Assembly (NCBI GenBank): GCA_023428695.1
Contig: JAEYWY010000017.1
Span: 372,001-436,000, forward strand
DNA: 64,000 bases
Reading direction: 5' to 3'
Source of the DNA: Bacteroidota bacterium
GTDB lineage: Bacteria > Bacteroidota > Bacteroidia > Cytophagales > Cyclobacteriaceae
Numbering within the stretch: position 1 is the first letter of the stretch; each line of letters begins with the position of its first letter. The notes below the pieces were generated by a model. The model had not been told where the DNA came from. It did not search any database and worked only from the letters and a program-made list of their open reading frames with translations. This document shows positions 1-9,348 of the stretch, piece by piece. Both the position numbers and the translations under genes were made by a program.

Positions 1-117
1 GGCGGTTTCATGCTCCTCGTATGAAAGCTCGGGATTAGCATGAATGTGGCGCCGGCTTTCGACAACGTCACTCGCATATTTTTCGGCTAACCCCTTGATC
101 GTACCAAGCAGATCCAT
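1..117 (-). CDS. M20-family amidohydrolase/peptidase, N-terminal fragment
   Basis: This gene runs off the left edge, so only its first 39 codons are present. On the minus strand it starts at ATG 117 and reads MDLLGTIKGLAEKYASDVVE followed by SRRHIHANPELSYEEHET. The RRxxHxxPELSxxExxT block is the characteristic N-terminus of M20D amidohydrolases (hippurate hydrolase, N-acyl-amino-acid amidohydrolase), which are binuclear metal enzymes cleaving N-acyl or peptide bonds. There is no signal peptide in the visible part, so it is probably cytoplasmic. It is divergent from the DUF1080 gene at 300, with about 180 bp between them. The substrate cannot be judged from this fragment. Confidence 0.8.
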   Translation of the reverse strand, partial: MDLLGTIKGLAEKYASDVVESRRHIHANPELSYEEHETA

Positions 118-299
118 TCGTGTTTTTTATTTGCCAAAATAGGCAAAGTTTACGTTCGAAAGTCCGTCGTCGGGTTTTTAGTGTGACACCTCATAACACG
201 CACACACAGACTGAAAATACTTACCACCGGGTCATTTTGTGTTGGATATCCGCCCCATTCCTCTCAAATTGGCTGCCTTGATCAAAAACGTATTAACCC

Positions 300-2213
300 A
301 TGCCAAGACAGTATTGTTTTGCCTTGTTGTTTGCGTGCGGCCTTTTTACCGCACAGGCTCAACAGGGTAGTTTTCAAAAGCTTCCGCTTGACGATCTTTC
401 GGCTTTCCGACCCCAGGCCGGGAACTGGATGGTTGTCGGCGACGTCACCATGAACCCGTCCGTCGACGCGCATCATGACCAAGCCACTCCACCTGCACAG
501 GACGGCAAGAAAAAGAAACGCTCACGTGAGCAGACACCCCCGCCTCCAAAACCGGTCACTTATCAGAAAGGGAAAGGCATACTTCTGAATATTAACGACG
601 AACAGAAGAAAGATCAGCTCATCACCGTCATGGAACACGGTGATATTGAACTCGAACTTGAGGTAATGCTTCCAAAAGGTTCCAACTCCGGAATTTATCT
701 GCAAGGTCGTTACGAAGTTCAGCTACTTGATAGCTGGGGAGTCAAAACGCCGAAGTTTTCAGACATCGGCGGCATCTACAGAAACTGGGAAAATGAACCC
801 GGTAAAGCGTACGCTGGCAAGGCGCCGCTGACCAATGCGGCCAAAGCACCCGGCCTCTGGCAAAAAATGTACATCTCTTTTCGCGCTCCGCGTTTCGATG
901 AATCCGGAAAGAAAATTGCAAACGCACGCTTCGCAACTGTGAAACTTAACGGTGTCGTGATCCATGACAACGTTGAAGTCCCACTGCCAACGGGAGGACC
1001 AATCGAAAACAACGAAGCACCTACCGGTCCGATCATGATACAGGGCGATCATGGTCCCGTTGCATTCAGAAACGTACGCTACAGACTGATGAAAGAATTG
1101 TCGTATGAAACCGGGCCGGTCTCATACGAAATATGGCACGGCAACTTTACAAGTCCGTCGGACTTTCTTTTAACGAAGCCCGTTACACAGGGCACAAACC
1201 CGCAATTGACTGTTGAAGTAGCGGATGTTGAAAATCTGTACGGCCTTCGTCTCAAGGGATCTGTTACCGTTCCCGTTGATGCCCGTTATACGATAAGCGC
1301 CGTGTACACTGGCGCTGGTAAACTCACGGTGAATAATCAGGAAATTTTCTTCAACGCTGCCGCGGATTCATGGCGCACCGACAAAGGGGCGATCGAATTA
1401 AAAGCCGGAACGTATCCGTACGAGTTCATCAGTTACAAGACTGCATCGTGGATGCCGCCGCGTCTGGCTCTCGCGATTGCTACGGAAGACAGCTATCCTG
1501 TAAACCTCAACGCAATCGGATCGTATCCACCGTCGGACAATCCACCGGCGCCGATATATCTCGAACCCGGAAACAAGCCTCGTCTCCATCGGGGATTCGT
1601 TGATTTCAAGGGCGACCGTTCTCAGCGCCTCACACACACCATTGGTGTGGGCGATCCTTCCGGCGTGCATTACATTTATGATATGCGTTCTGGCAACGTT
1701 GTCTGTGTATGGAAAGGCGGCTTCGCGGACGCCACACCGATGTGGCATGATCGCGGTGATGGTTCATTCCGGCCATTAGGTGCACCGTTGTATCTCTTCA
1801 TGGATCAACCCATCGCAAAACTTGCCGACCAGTCTGCAAAGTTTCCCGAAGCAGCGCCGGAAGCACATTATGTTGGTCGCGGCTATTCAATTGACGCTAA
1901 ATCCGGAAGACCGGTGTTTCTCTCCTCATACGAGGGACTTGAACTCGAACACCGAATTTACCCCGAGGACGAAGACCGGATTATTACGCAGGAAATTGTC
2001 GTTAAGAAAGGGCAACCTGAAAATGTTTATTTCAAACTGGCTGAGGGATCCGACATCATACAAATGCCCGATGGCAGCTGGGCAGTGGACGATCACAGTT
2101 ATTACGTTCGCGTTGCGGTCGGAGCTACACCGTTCGTTCGCGATGCCAATGGAAAGAAGGAACTCGTGACAGTCATGCCACAGCAATCGCTCAAGTACTC
2201 AATCATCTGGTAA
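300..2213 (+). CDS. Secreted DUF1080 (3-keto-disaccharide hydrolase family) protein with PA14-like and unknown C-terminal domains
   Basis: The 637-residue protein starts at ATG 300 with a clear signal peptide (MPRQYCFALLFACGLFTAQA, then QQ). Residues about 90-265 form a DUF1080 jelly roll with the typical GIYLQGRYEVQLLDSWG and GIYRNWENEP blocks. Residues about 310-400 look like a PA14-type beta domain. The last 220 residues, which include VDFKGDRSQRLTHTIGVGDP and MWHDRGDGSFRPLG, form a domain I cannot name. Family knowledge: DUF1080 members act on 3-keto sugars or glycosides outside the cytoplasm. The next gene, 19 bp downstream, encodes a secreted beta-propeller/cytochrome c protein, so the two probably form one operon. 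A hydrolase or sugar-binding role is inference. Confidence 0.85.
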   Translation: MPRQYCFALLFACGLFTAQAQQGSFQKLPLDDLSAFRPQAGNWMVVGDVTMNPSVDAHHDQATPPAQDGKKKKRSREQTPPPPKPVTYQKGKGILLNINDEQKKDQLITVMEHGDIELELEVMLPKGSNSGIYLQGRYEVQLLDSWGVKTPKFSDIGGIYRNWENEPGKAYAGKAPLTNAAKAPGLWQKMYISFRAPRFDESGKKIANARFATVKLNGVVIHDNVEVPLPTGGPIENNEAPTGPIMIQGDHGPVAFRNVRYRLMKELSYETGPVSYEIWHGNFTSPSDFLLTKPVTQGTNPQLTVEVADVENLYGLRLKGSVTVPVDARYTISAVYTGAGKLTVNNQEIFFNAAADSWRTDKGAIELKAGTYPYEFISYKTASWMPPRLALAIATEDSYPVNLNAIGSYPPSDNPPAPIYLEPGNKPRLHRGFVDFKGDRSQRLTHTIGVGDPSGVHYIYDMRSGNVVCVWKGGFADATPMWHDRGDGSFRPLGAPLYLFMDQPIAKLADQSAKFPEAAPEAHYVGRGYSIDAKSGRPVFLSSYEGLELEHRIYPEDEDRIITQEIVVKKGQPENVYFKLAEGSDIIQMPDGSWAVDDHSYYVRVAVGATPFVRDANGKKELVTVMPQQSLKYSIIW

Positions 2214-2232
2214 CGAATTATGAAAATCGAAC

Positions 2233-4140
2233 ATGTTCAAGCATACTATATTCACACTTCTGCTTCTATTCGCCGGAGCCACCTTTGTTTCGGCGCAGCA
2301 AAAGGTTCCGACTGAGGATGACTACTACAATCTTTACACGGTTCCGGTTCCGGAAGGAACTCTTCTCGAAATCGGAGGCGTGGCAACCTTACCTGATGGT
2401 CGCATCGCGGTGGCTACACGTCGCGGTGATGTCTGGGTGATTGAAAATCCGAATCGTCAACACGGCGGCACACCACGTTTTACGCTCTTTGCATCGGGTT
2501 TGCATGAAGCACTTGGGCTGCTCTACCACAACGGCGCACTCTATGCTGCGCAGCGCGGTGAACTGACACGTCTTGTCGACAGCGACGGGGATGGCAGGGC
2601 AGACCTGTACGAGACCGTACACGCATGGCCGCTCTCCGGTCATTATCACGAGTACAGCTTCGGCCCCAAGCTTGCGAATGACGGCAACTTCTTCGTAAGT
2701 GGAAACGTTGCGTTTGGTGATCAGGAATGGTGGCGCGGCGAAAGCCGTGTGCCGTGGCGCGGATGGATTATGAAGATCCACAAGGACGGCACGCTCGAAC
2801 CGTGGGCAGCCGGAATGCGATCACCGTGTGGCCTTGGCGTTGTGGATGGCGAATTGTTTTACGACGACAACCAGGGCGACTGGATGGGTTCCGGTGGAAT
2901 ATGGCACATCCGGAAAGGCGATTTTGCAGGGCACCCCGCCGGCCTACGCTGGACTGATCGTGAGAACGCGCCGGTGAAACTAAAAACAGAAGAGCTTTAT
3001 GCAATTGCCGATCCGCGTCGCGAAAAACGCGATGGCGTTTACCTCAAACCTGAAAACATCCAGGATGAAAAGAATCCCGGTACACTTTTTGGGCTGAAAG
3101 AAAAAATTCCAACAGTAAAACTTCCCGCAGTGTGGTTGCCCCATGGCATCCTTGGTATTTCAAATTCAGAAATTCTTCAGGACGAAACCGGTGGCAAGTT
3201 CGGTCCATTTGCGGGACAGGTATTCGTCGGTGATCAGGGCCAAAGCAAGGTAATGCGTGTCGTCCTTGAAAAAGTGAAAGGCGAATATCAGGGCGTGGCG
3301 TTTGATTTCCGTTCAGGATTTCAGTCAGGTGTACTCCGTATGAATTGGGGGCACGACGGATCGCTATTCGTAGGTGAAACCAACCGTGGCTGGGGTTCGG
3401 CCGGAACTACAACATCTGGTCTTCAGCAACTCGTTTGGAATGGAGTAATCCCAAATGAAATGAAAACAGTTCGCGCCATGCCGGATGGATTCGAAATTGA
3501 ATTCACCATGCCTGTTGATCGCACCAAAGCCGAGGACCTCAATTCATATGGTGGCCGTTCATTTATTTACAAGTATCACCCGGTCTACGGAAGTCCGACA
3601 ATTCATGATCAACCTCTTGCCATCAAAGGAGTAAAAGTTTCTGATGATCTCATGAAGGTACGTATCGTGGTTGACAATCTGAGACAATATTATGTTCATG
3701 AGATTATAGTTCATGGTATTCGTTCAAAGGACGGGCTACCAGTATTACATCCTGTTGCGTACTACACCCTCAACAACATTCCCGATGGCCCGAAGCTGCC
3801 GTTATCGGAATTGAGTACGAAGCGCAGTACACCTCCGAAGCCTGCACGGACGCAATCCAAAACCACAGCCAGCGCAGGTACAAAAATCTCCTACGCCGAA
3901 ATTGAGCCTTTGTTGGTGAAGAACACTTGTACGGCATGTCATAACACAACAAAGAGACAGGTTGGGCCAGCGTTTGTGGATATCGCGAAACGCAAGTACT
4001 CAAACAACCGCATTGTAGAACTGATTTACAATCCGGAGCCCAAGAACTGGCCGGAGCATGAAACACCAATGGCGCCGATGCCACAGGTGCCGAAGGATGA
4101 AGCGCTTAAAATTGCCGCGTGGATTAATTCATTGAACTAG
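2233..4140 (+). CDS. Secreted PQQ/GDH-like beta-propeller protein with C-terminal cytochrome c domain
   Basis: The 635-residue protein has a signal peptide (MFKHTIFTLLLLFAGATFVS AQ). It continues with an NHL/soluble glucose dehydrogenase-like beta-propeller up to about residue 440 (blocks such as GGVATLPDGRIAVATRRGDV and DGRADLYETVHAWPLSGHYH) and a linker rich in Thr, Lys and Pro. A class I cytochrome c domain closes the protein: the haem motif CTACH is at residues 566-570, with Met in MAPMPQVP as likely axial ligand. Such proteins occur beside DUF1080 proteins in Bacteroidota and Planctomycetota. It probably oxidises a sugar or relays electrons in the periplasm. Whether PQQ or another cofactor is used cannot be read from the sequence. 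Confidence 0.85.
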   Translation: MFKHTIFTLLLLFAGATFVSAQQKVPTEDDYYNLYTVPVPEGTLLEIGGVATLPDGRIAVATRRGDVWVIENPNRQHGGTPRFTLFASGLHEALGLLYHNGALYAAQRGELTRLVDSDGDGRADLYETVHAWPLSGHYHEYSFGPKLANDGNFFVSGNVAFGDQEWWRGESRVPWRGWIMKIHKDGTLEPWAAGMRSPCGLGVVDGELFYDDNQGDWMGSGGIWHIRKGDFAGHPAGLRWTDRENAPVKLKTEELYAIADPRREKRDGVYLKPENIQDEKNPGTLFGLKEKIPTVKLPAVWLPHGILGISNSEILQDETGGKFGPFAGQVFVGDQGQSKVMRVVLEKVKGEYQGVAFDFRSGFQSGVLRMNWGHDGSLFVGETNRGWGSAGTTTSGLQQLVWNGVIPNEMKTVRAMPDGFEIEFTMPVDRTKAEDLNSYGGRSFIYKYHPVYGSPTIHDQPLAIKGVKVSDDLMKVRIVVDNLRQYYVHEIIVHGIRSKDGLPVLHPVAYYTLNNIPDGPKLPLSELSTKRSTPPKPARTQSKTTASAGTKISYAEIEPLLVKNTCTACHNTTKRQVGPAFVDIAKRKYSNNRIVELIYNPEPKNWPEHETPMAPMPQVPKDEALKIAAWINSLN

Positions 4141-4161
4141 CAGTGACGCGAAAACAAAAAG

Positions 4162-4190
4162 AAAAGGCCGCATTTTCGTGCGGCCTTTTT
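4162..4190. terminator. Bidirectional Rho-independent terminator
   Basis: An 11-bp perfect stem (AAAAGGCCGCA at 4162-4172 with its complement at 4179-4189) encloses a six-base loop and has A-rich and T-rich flanks. It lies between the convergent cytochrome gene and the SPOR lipoprotein gene and can serve both. Confidence 0.85.
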
Positions 4191-4208
4191 TACTATCAGA
4201 GTTTTTTT

Positions 4209-4715
4209 TTAAAGCGGAATCTTTTCCGGAATTATTATAGCAGCGGGAAAGTATTTCTTTATTGCTGTGAAATCTGATTGCGCATCCATCAGGTAATAAT
4301 ACTTACCCGCCTTCACGCGAAAAATAGGTTCAGTAAACTGCACTTCCGAATCCAGCTCAGGCATCAGCGTCGTGAGCTGCTTACGCGTGTTGATTGCTTC
4401 CTCCCGCTTTCCTGAATAAACCTGAATGGTATAGCCCTCCACGAATTTACGTCCAAGATTGAGCCTGTCGATGCTGTCGAGTACGGCATTGATCTGATTG
4501 GTTACGGCAACACGAGGTTCAACACTCTTCTTTTCGCGGAACTGTTCCGGAGTTTCGATAACGACGGTGTCTTCCACCATCTGAACCTGGGGCCTCAGCG
4601 CGGACAGATCTTCCGAATAACGCGCCGAGCCTGATGTTGACGTTGCCGTTTTTGTACCCGTACATCCGGCGATGAACAGGTAAACGAGATAAAATGACAT
4701 TCCGACCATTCGCAT
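4209..4715 (-). CDS. SPOR-domain lipoprotein
   Basis: This 168-residue protein has a short hydrophobic N-terminus ending in the lipobox LFIAGC, so it is probably an envelope lipoprotein. Residues about 92-165 (EGYTIQVYSGKREEAINTRK onward, ending KYYYLMDAQSDF) match a SPOR domain, the fold that binds denuded glycan strands of septal peptidoglycan. A second ATG at 4700 is a possible start. The gene begins 2 bp after the secA stop, so it is almost certainly co-transcribed with secA. A role at division sites or in wall remodelling is inferred from the domain. Confidence 0.75.
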   Translation of the reverse strand: MRMVGMSFYLVYLFIAGCTGTKTATSTSGSARYSEDLSALRPQVQMVEDTVVIETPEQFREKKSVEPRVAVTNQINAVLDSIDRLNLGRKFVEGYTIQVYSGKREEAINTRKQLTTLMPELDSEVQFTEPIFRVKAGKYYYLMDAQSDFTAIKKYFPAAIIIPEKIPL

Positions 4716-4717
4716 GA

Positions 4718-7700
4718 TTAATCAATTATTATGCAACGATTATTTACGATGTCGTCTTCGACTTTCTTGTATTTAACGTCTCTGATGACCCTTCCGTCGG
4801 GGTACTGAACGCTTACTTTGTCGTTTCGACCGGCAATTTTCTCCGATTTCACCGGCATCACCTTTTCCTGAGGCGGTCTGTCCGGTTGAGGTTGTTGCCC
4901 GCCGCCACCGCTGAGCAAGCTCTGCGACTCGTCCTTTTGTTCGCGAAGCCGGAGTCTGTTGCGTTGCGCCCGCGCTTCCTGTACCTGGTCCGGCTGCTGC
5001 ACCGGGATGTCGGCTTTAAGCAGGAACGAGATCGTGTCTTCGTTCACTTTCGCGATGAAGCGTTTGAATAATTCGAAACCTTCAAACTTGTAAATAAGCA
5101 ACGGATCCTTCTGTTCGTACACAGCGTTCTGAACCGATTGTTTGAGATCATCCATCTCGCGCAGGTGTTCCTTCCAAAGCTGATCAATGATGGCGAGTGT
5201 AATCATTTTCTCCATCGCTTTGACTAGTTCGGCATTGCGGGTTTCAACGCACTTGGCAAGGTTCGCTGCGACACCGATCTGTTTCTGGCCATCGGTGAAA
5301 GGAACCAGAATATTTTCAACGGTAGCACCCCGCGTGTGATGGATCTCCCGGATTACAGGCATTGCCTTGTCGGCTATCATCTGATTCTTCCTGCGATAGT
5401 GGGTTAGCGCGTGATTATAAAGTTTCTCCGTCAGCGTTTGCTGATCCGCTTTTTCAAATTCATCACGTCCGATTTCAAAGTCGATTCCAAGAATGCTCAG
5501 CGCGTTGAGGCGCAGGCTTTCGTAATCGCTGGCATTGCGCGCGTTGATCACCATATCCTCACAGGTATCGAACAACATCGTCAGAATATCGAGATCGAGA
5601 CGTTCTCCGAACAACGCATTACGACGACGTTTATAAATCACTTCGCGCTGTGAATTCATCACGTTGTCATACTCGAGCAATCGCTTACGTATACCAAAGT
5701 TGTTTTCTTCAACTTTGCGTTGCGCACGTTCGATTGAGCTGGTCACCATCGAATGTTGAATCTCCTCGCCCTCTTTCAGTCCAAGCCTGTCCATGATGCG
5801 CGCGATGCGTTCCGGCATAAACAGGCGCATCAGGTTATCCTCAAGGGAGACGTAAAACTGCGAGGTTCCGGGATCACCCTGGCGACCTGAACGACCGCGC
5901 AACTGCCTGTCTACACGACGCGATTCATGGCGTTCCGTTCCGATAATCGCAAGTCCGCCGGCTGCACGTGACTCCGGCGTTAGTTTGATATCCGTACCGC
6001 GACCTGCCATGTTTGTGGCGATCGTCACCGTTCCCGGTTTCCCGGCTTCAGCAACAATTTCAGCTTCACGCTGGTGTTGCTTGGCGTTCAACACCTGGTG
6101 CTTGATCTTCCGGAGTTGGAGTAACTTACTTACCAGTTCTGATATTTCAACCGAGGTCGTACCCACCAGTACGGGTCTTCCGGCTTCCGTCAATCGTACG
6201 ATCTCGGCAATTACTGCATTGAATTTCTCACGCGTGGTCTTGTAAACGAGGTCATCGTAATCCTTCCGAATGGCAGGCTTATTAGTCGGGATAACCACAA
6301 CGTCAAGTTTATAAATATCCCAGAGTTCGCCGGCTTCGGTTTCGGCTGTACCGGTCATCCCGGCCAGCTTGTGATACATCCTGAAATAGTTCTGCAGTGT
6401 GATCGTTGCGTATGTCTGCGTTGCATCTTCGACTTTAACGTTCTCCTTGGCTTCGATTGCCTGGTGGAGTCCGTCAGAGTAGCGCCTTCCATCGAGAACA
6501 CGACCTGTTTGTTCATCAACGATCTTCACCTTTCCGTCAACGATAATGTACTCGGTATCCTTTTCGAACATCGTGTAGGCCTTCAGCAACTGGTTGATGC
6601 TGTGAATCCGTTGCGCCTTCGTTTGGTAGTCGCGGATAATCTCTTCCTTACGATGGAACCGTTCGTTGTCATCAAGACCGGTTTCTTTTTCAAGCTTGTT
6701 CAGTTCTGTTCCGATTTCCGGAAGGATAAAGAAGGAAGCATCTTCGCCTTCACCGGTAATCAGGTCAATACCTCTGTCCGTAAGGTCAACGCTGTTGTCT
6801 TTTTCGTCGATGACAAAGTACAACGGCTTGTCGGCCTCGGGCATATTACGCTTGTTATCTGCGAGGTAATAGTTCTCCGTTTTCTGAAGCACGGTTTTCA
6901 TTCCGGCCTCACTGAGGAGTTTGATAAGCGGCTTATACTTCGGCATCGCTCTGTGAGCGCGGTAAAGTGCAAGACCGCCGTCTTTTTCGTTTCCTTCTGA
7001 GATGAGCTTCCTTGCTGAATTAATGAATTCGTTTACGATCTTCTTTTGCGCTTCAACGAGTTTGTGAATACGCGGCTTCAGCTCGTAGAATTCGTGCTCG
7101 TCACCTTTGGGTACAGGACCGGATATGATGAGGGGAGTCCGCGCTTCGTCGATCAATACAGAGTCAACCTCGTCGACCATCGCGTAGTGGTGGTGACGCT
7201 GAACCAGGTCTTCAGGATCGCGCGCCATATTGTCGCGCAGGTAGTCGAAGCCGAATTCGTTATTTGTACCGTATGTGATATCAGCGAGGTATGCATTTTT
7301 CCGCGCGGCACTGTTTGGCTCGTGTTTGTCGATACAGTCGACACTGATACCGTGGAACTGGAAGATCGGTGCCATCCACTCGCTGTCGCGTGTAGCGAGA
7401 TAGTTATTCACAGTTACTACGTGCACGCCACGTTTCGCGAGTGCGTTGAGGAACGCAGGAAGTGTCGCAACCAGCGTCTTACCTTCACCCGTTGCCATTT
7501 CCGCAACCTTACCTTCATGGAGGGCAATACCACCGATGATCTGCACATCGTAGTGTACCATATCCCAGGTGATGAGGTTCCCCGCCGCCATCCACTGGTT
7601 AGCCCAGATGGCCTTACCGCCGTCGATGCGGATATGCGGATGGCGCGCAGCCAGCTCGATGTCATAATCGCGCGCTGTTACCTCCATGGACTGATTCTCC

Positions 7701-8068
7701 TTGAACCGGCGTGCGGTTTCACGGACAATAGCAAACGTCTTTGCAAGTACCTTCATCAGCACTGCTTCGAGTTGCTTATTGCGGTCTTTTTCGAGTTTGT
7801 CAATTTCGGCGAAAACAGCCTCCTTTTCATTGAGATCGAGGTTGGGCTGGTTGACTATCTGGCGGTGCAGGGTTTCTATCTGATCATCTATCGCCTTGAG
7901 TTCCTGCTGAATGATTTGTTGAACCTTTTTCGTTTCGTTCCGAAGTTCGTCGTTGCTGATTCGCAGGAGGCCTTCACCTTCCTTTTTGGTCTGTTCGACC
8001 AGCGGCATCATGCGTTTGATATCCTTTTCCGACTTCGTCCCGAACAGTTTTGCGAGTAATTTTAACAT
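4718..8068 (-). CDS. secA: Preprotein translocase ATPase SecA
   Basis: SecA drives unfolded preproteins through SecYEG. The 1116-residue protein is long, as is usual in Bacteroidota, against about 900 in E. coli. Walker A ATGEGKTLVA is at residues 191-200, the DEAD-type block AMVDEVDSVLIDEARTPLII follows, and the ATNMAGRGTDIKL and QLRGRSGRQGDPG motifs of the second motor domain are intact. Extra sequence sits in the N-terminal region and around the preprotein cross-linking domain. The C-terminus ends NNRCIIID and lacks the CxCx8CH zinc motif of E. coli SecA. A TAnnTTTG element lies at 8137-8144. The SPOR lipoprotein gene follows directly. Confidence 0.98.
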   Translation of the reverse strand: MLKLLAKLFGTKSEKDIKRMMPLVEQTKKEGEGLLRISNDELRNETKKVQQIIQQELKAIDDQIETLHRQIVNQPNLDLNEKEAVFAEIDKLEKDRNKQLEAVLMKVLAKTFAIVRETARRFKENQSMEVTARDYDIELAARHPHIRIDGGKAIWANQWMAAGNLITWDMVHYDVQIIGGIALHEGKVAEMATGEGKTLVATLPAFLNALAKRGVHVVTVNNYLATRDSEWMAPIFQFHGISVDCIDKHEPNSAARKNAYLADITYGTNNEFGFDYLRDNMARDPEDLVQRHHHYAMVDEVDSVLIDEARTPLIISGPVPKGDEHEFYELKPRIHKLVEAQKKIVNEFINSARKLISEGNEKDGGLALYRAHRAMPKYKPLIKLLSEAGMKTVLQKTENYYLADNKRNMPEADKPLYFVIDEKDNSVDLTDRGIDLITGEGEDASFFILPEIGTELNKLEKETGLDDNERFHRKEEIIRDYQTKAQRIHSINQLLKAYTMFEKDTEYIIVDGKVKIVDEQTGRVLDGRRYSDGLHQAIEAKENVKVEDATQTYATITLQNYFRMYHKLAGMTGTAETEAGELWDIYKLDVVVIPTNKPAIRKDYDDLVYKTTREKFNAVIAEIVRLTEAGRPVLVGTTSVEISELVSKLLQLRKIKHQVLNAKQHQREAEIVAEAGKPGTVTIATNMAGRGTDIKLTPESRAAGGLAIIGTERHESRRVDRQLRGRSGRQGDPGTSQFYVSLEDNLMRLFMPERIARIMDRLGLKEGEEIQHSMVTSSIERAQRKVEENNFGIRKRLLEYDNVMNSQREVIYKRRRNALFGERLDLDILTMLFDTCEDMVINARNASDYESLRLNALSILGIDFEIGRDEFEKADQQTLTEKLYNHALTHYRRKNQMIADKAMPVIREIHHTRGATVENILVPFTDGQKQIGVAANLAKCVETRNAELVKAMEKMITLAIIDQLWKEHLREMDDLKQSVQNAVYEQKDPLLIYKFEGFELFKRFIAKVNEDTISFLLKADIPVQQPDQVQEARAQRNRLRLREQKDESQSLLSGGGGQQPQPDRPPQEKVMPVKSEKIAGRNDKVSVQYPDGRVIRDVKYKKVEDDIVNNRCIIID

Positions 8069-8136
8069 AATGATGAAGCGCTTAAACCTTTAAATGGCCC
8101 GGCAAATAACAGCCAAAAACGCGGTTTAAAAGGTTT

Positions 8137-8144
8137 CAAAGTTA
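8137..8144 (-). promoter_or_regulatory. Bacteroidota -7 promoter element upstream of secA
   Basis: The minus strand reads TAACTTTG, a perfect match to TAnnTTTG, about 70 nt before the secA start. I see no good -33 TTTG at the expected spacing, so the call rests on the -7 element and its position. Confidence 0.4.
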
Positions 8145-8198
8145 GTAAATTGTTTGTGCCTGGAAATAAATCCGCAGACTAAGGTGGGGGATTAACAA

Positions 8199-8996
8199 CT
8201 ATAGTTCCAATTCCCCTTTGAATACCATTTTGGCAGGACCGGTAAGATAAATTTCATTAAACGTGCCGCCTTGTCCGGTTTCCGAAAGATTACCGTTGGC
8301 CTTGAACTCAACGGCAAGCTCACCGCCGAGCGTACGGATCTTAACCGGAGAGAGATAACCGAGAAACGCCGCGGCAATCGCAGCTGCGGTGACACCAGTA
8401 CCACATGACAACGTTTCGTCCTCTACGCCACGTTCGAACGTGCGGACGAAGACTGTATTATCTGGCTGCAGCTCAATGAAGTTTACGTTCGTGCCCCCTG
8501 GTTGGAAGCGCTCACTATGGCGAATCCTTTGACCCTGGTTGAAAACGTCGAAGGACTCGAGATGCTCGACAATGCGGATATAATGCGGCGAACCCGTGTC
8601 GATGAAGAAGTCGTCGCCGATGCGCGTTACTTCTGTTACATCTTTCATTTTCAGCCGGATCAAGCCCGTATTGTGCTCGATTTCGGCGTCATGGACACCG
8701 TCGTATGCATTGAAGACCGCCGATCCGTTCACAAGGCCAAGCGAAGATGCAAATGAAACGGCCGCACGGCTACCGTTGCCACACAGGCTCTGACTGCCAT
8801 CAGCGTTATAGTAAACCAGGTTAAAATCTGTGTGATTGTCTTTTTCGATCAGCATCAAACCATCCGCACCAATACCATATTTCCGGTGGCATATCCGCCG
8901 GATCTGGTCTGTCGAAAGGTTTAAACTGCCCTGTCTGTTGTCGACAAGGACAAAGTCGTTACCCGTTGCCTGATACTTAAAGAATTCAACTTTCAT
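8199..8996 (-). CDS. dapF: Diaminopimelate epimerase DapF
   Basis: DapF interconverts LL- and meso-diaminopimelate in the lysine and peptidoglycan pathway. The 265-residue protein has both catalytic cysteines in their standard settings: Cys72 in SLCGNGSRA and Cys198 in LSCGTGVTA. The N-terminal FFKYQATGNDFVLVDN block and GADGLMLI are also typical. Length and start (ATG 8996) fit the family. It lies 6 bp downstream of the DUF4834 gene and probably shares its promoter. Confidence 0.97.
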   Translation of the reverse strand: MKVEFFKYQATGNDFVLVDNRQGSLNLSTDQIRRICHRKYGIGADGLMLIEKDNHTDFNLVYYNADGSQSLCGNGSRAAVSFASSLGLVNGSAVFNAYDGVHDAEIEHNTGLIRLKMKDVTEVTRIGDDFFIDTGSPHYIRIVEHLESFDVFNQGQRIRHSERFQPGGTNVNFIELQPDNTVFVRTFERGVEDETLSCGTGVTAAAIAAAFLGYLSPVKIRTLGGELAVEFKANGNLSETGQGGTFNEIYLTGPAKMVFKGELEL

Positions 8997-9002
8997 GACG
9001 AC

Positions 9003-9218
9003 TTACTTCTTTACTTCCTCGTAGTCGATGTATTCGCCGCCAGTGAATTTCCCGGGTCGACCGGAACCGTTTTTGCCATTTTCGCCAGTCGCTTTCTTTT
9101 GTTGTTGCTGATTAACGTTCCGGAACTGTTGGGAAGCCGCACCTATGCGAAAGAAAAATGAACCGACTTTGTATAACACAAATACGATCAGGATTAAAAT
9201 GAGCAAAAATTTGAACAT
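9003..9218 (-). CDS. DUF4834 family small membrane protein
   Basis: This 71-residue protein has one N-terminal membrane helix (MFKFLLILILIVFVLYKVG), a Gln/Lys/Gly-rich linker and the conserved tail GGEYIDYEEVKK. This is the pattern of DUF4834, a family of unknown function that is largely limited to Bacteroidota. It begins the dapF transcription unit, with a promoter-like element 32 nt upstream and dapF 6 bp downstream. Function unknown. Confidence 0.75.
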   Translation of the reverse strand: MFKFLLILILIVFVLYKVGSFFFRIGAASQQFRNVNQQQQKKATGENGKNGSGRPGKFTGGEYIDYEEVKK

Positions 9219-9249
9219 GGCGGCGCTGTTTTAATCTATAACCCTGAAA

Positions 9250-9257
9250 CAAAGGTA
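9250..9257 (-). promoter_or_regulatory. Bacteroidota -7 promoter element for the DUF4834-dapF unit
   Basis: The minus strand reads TACCTTTG, a perfect TAnnTTTG match, 32 nt before the start codon at 9218 in a short intergenic region. Confidence 0.45.
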
Positions 9258-9348
9258 GAGGTTCACGGGAAAATATAGTGTATTCTCCCGCTTTTTTGAA
9301 ACCGTTCGAGGCAGCCCTGCAGCCTTCGCATATGCGATTCGGGACGAC

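Noticed and set aside
7046..8059. 337-codon plus-strand frame inside secA
   Set aside because: It is exactly antisense to the N-terminal part of secA, which has full motif support. It has no start signal or family resemblance.
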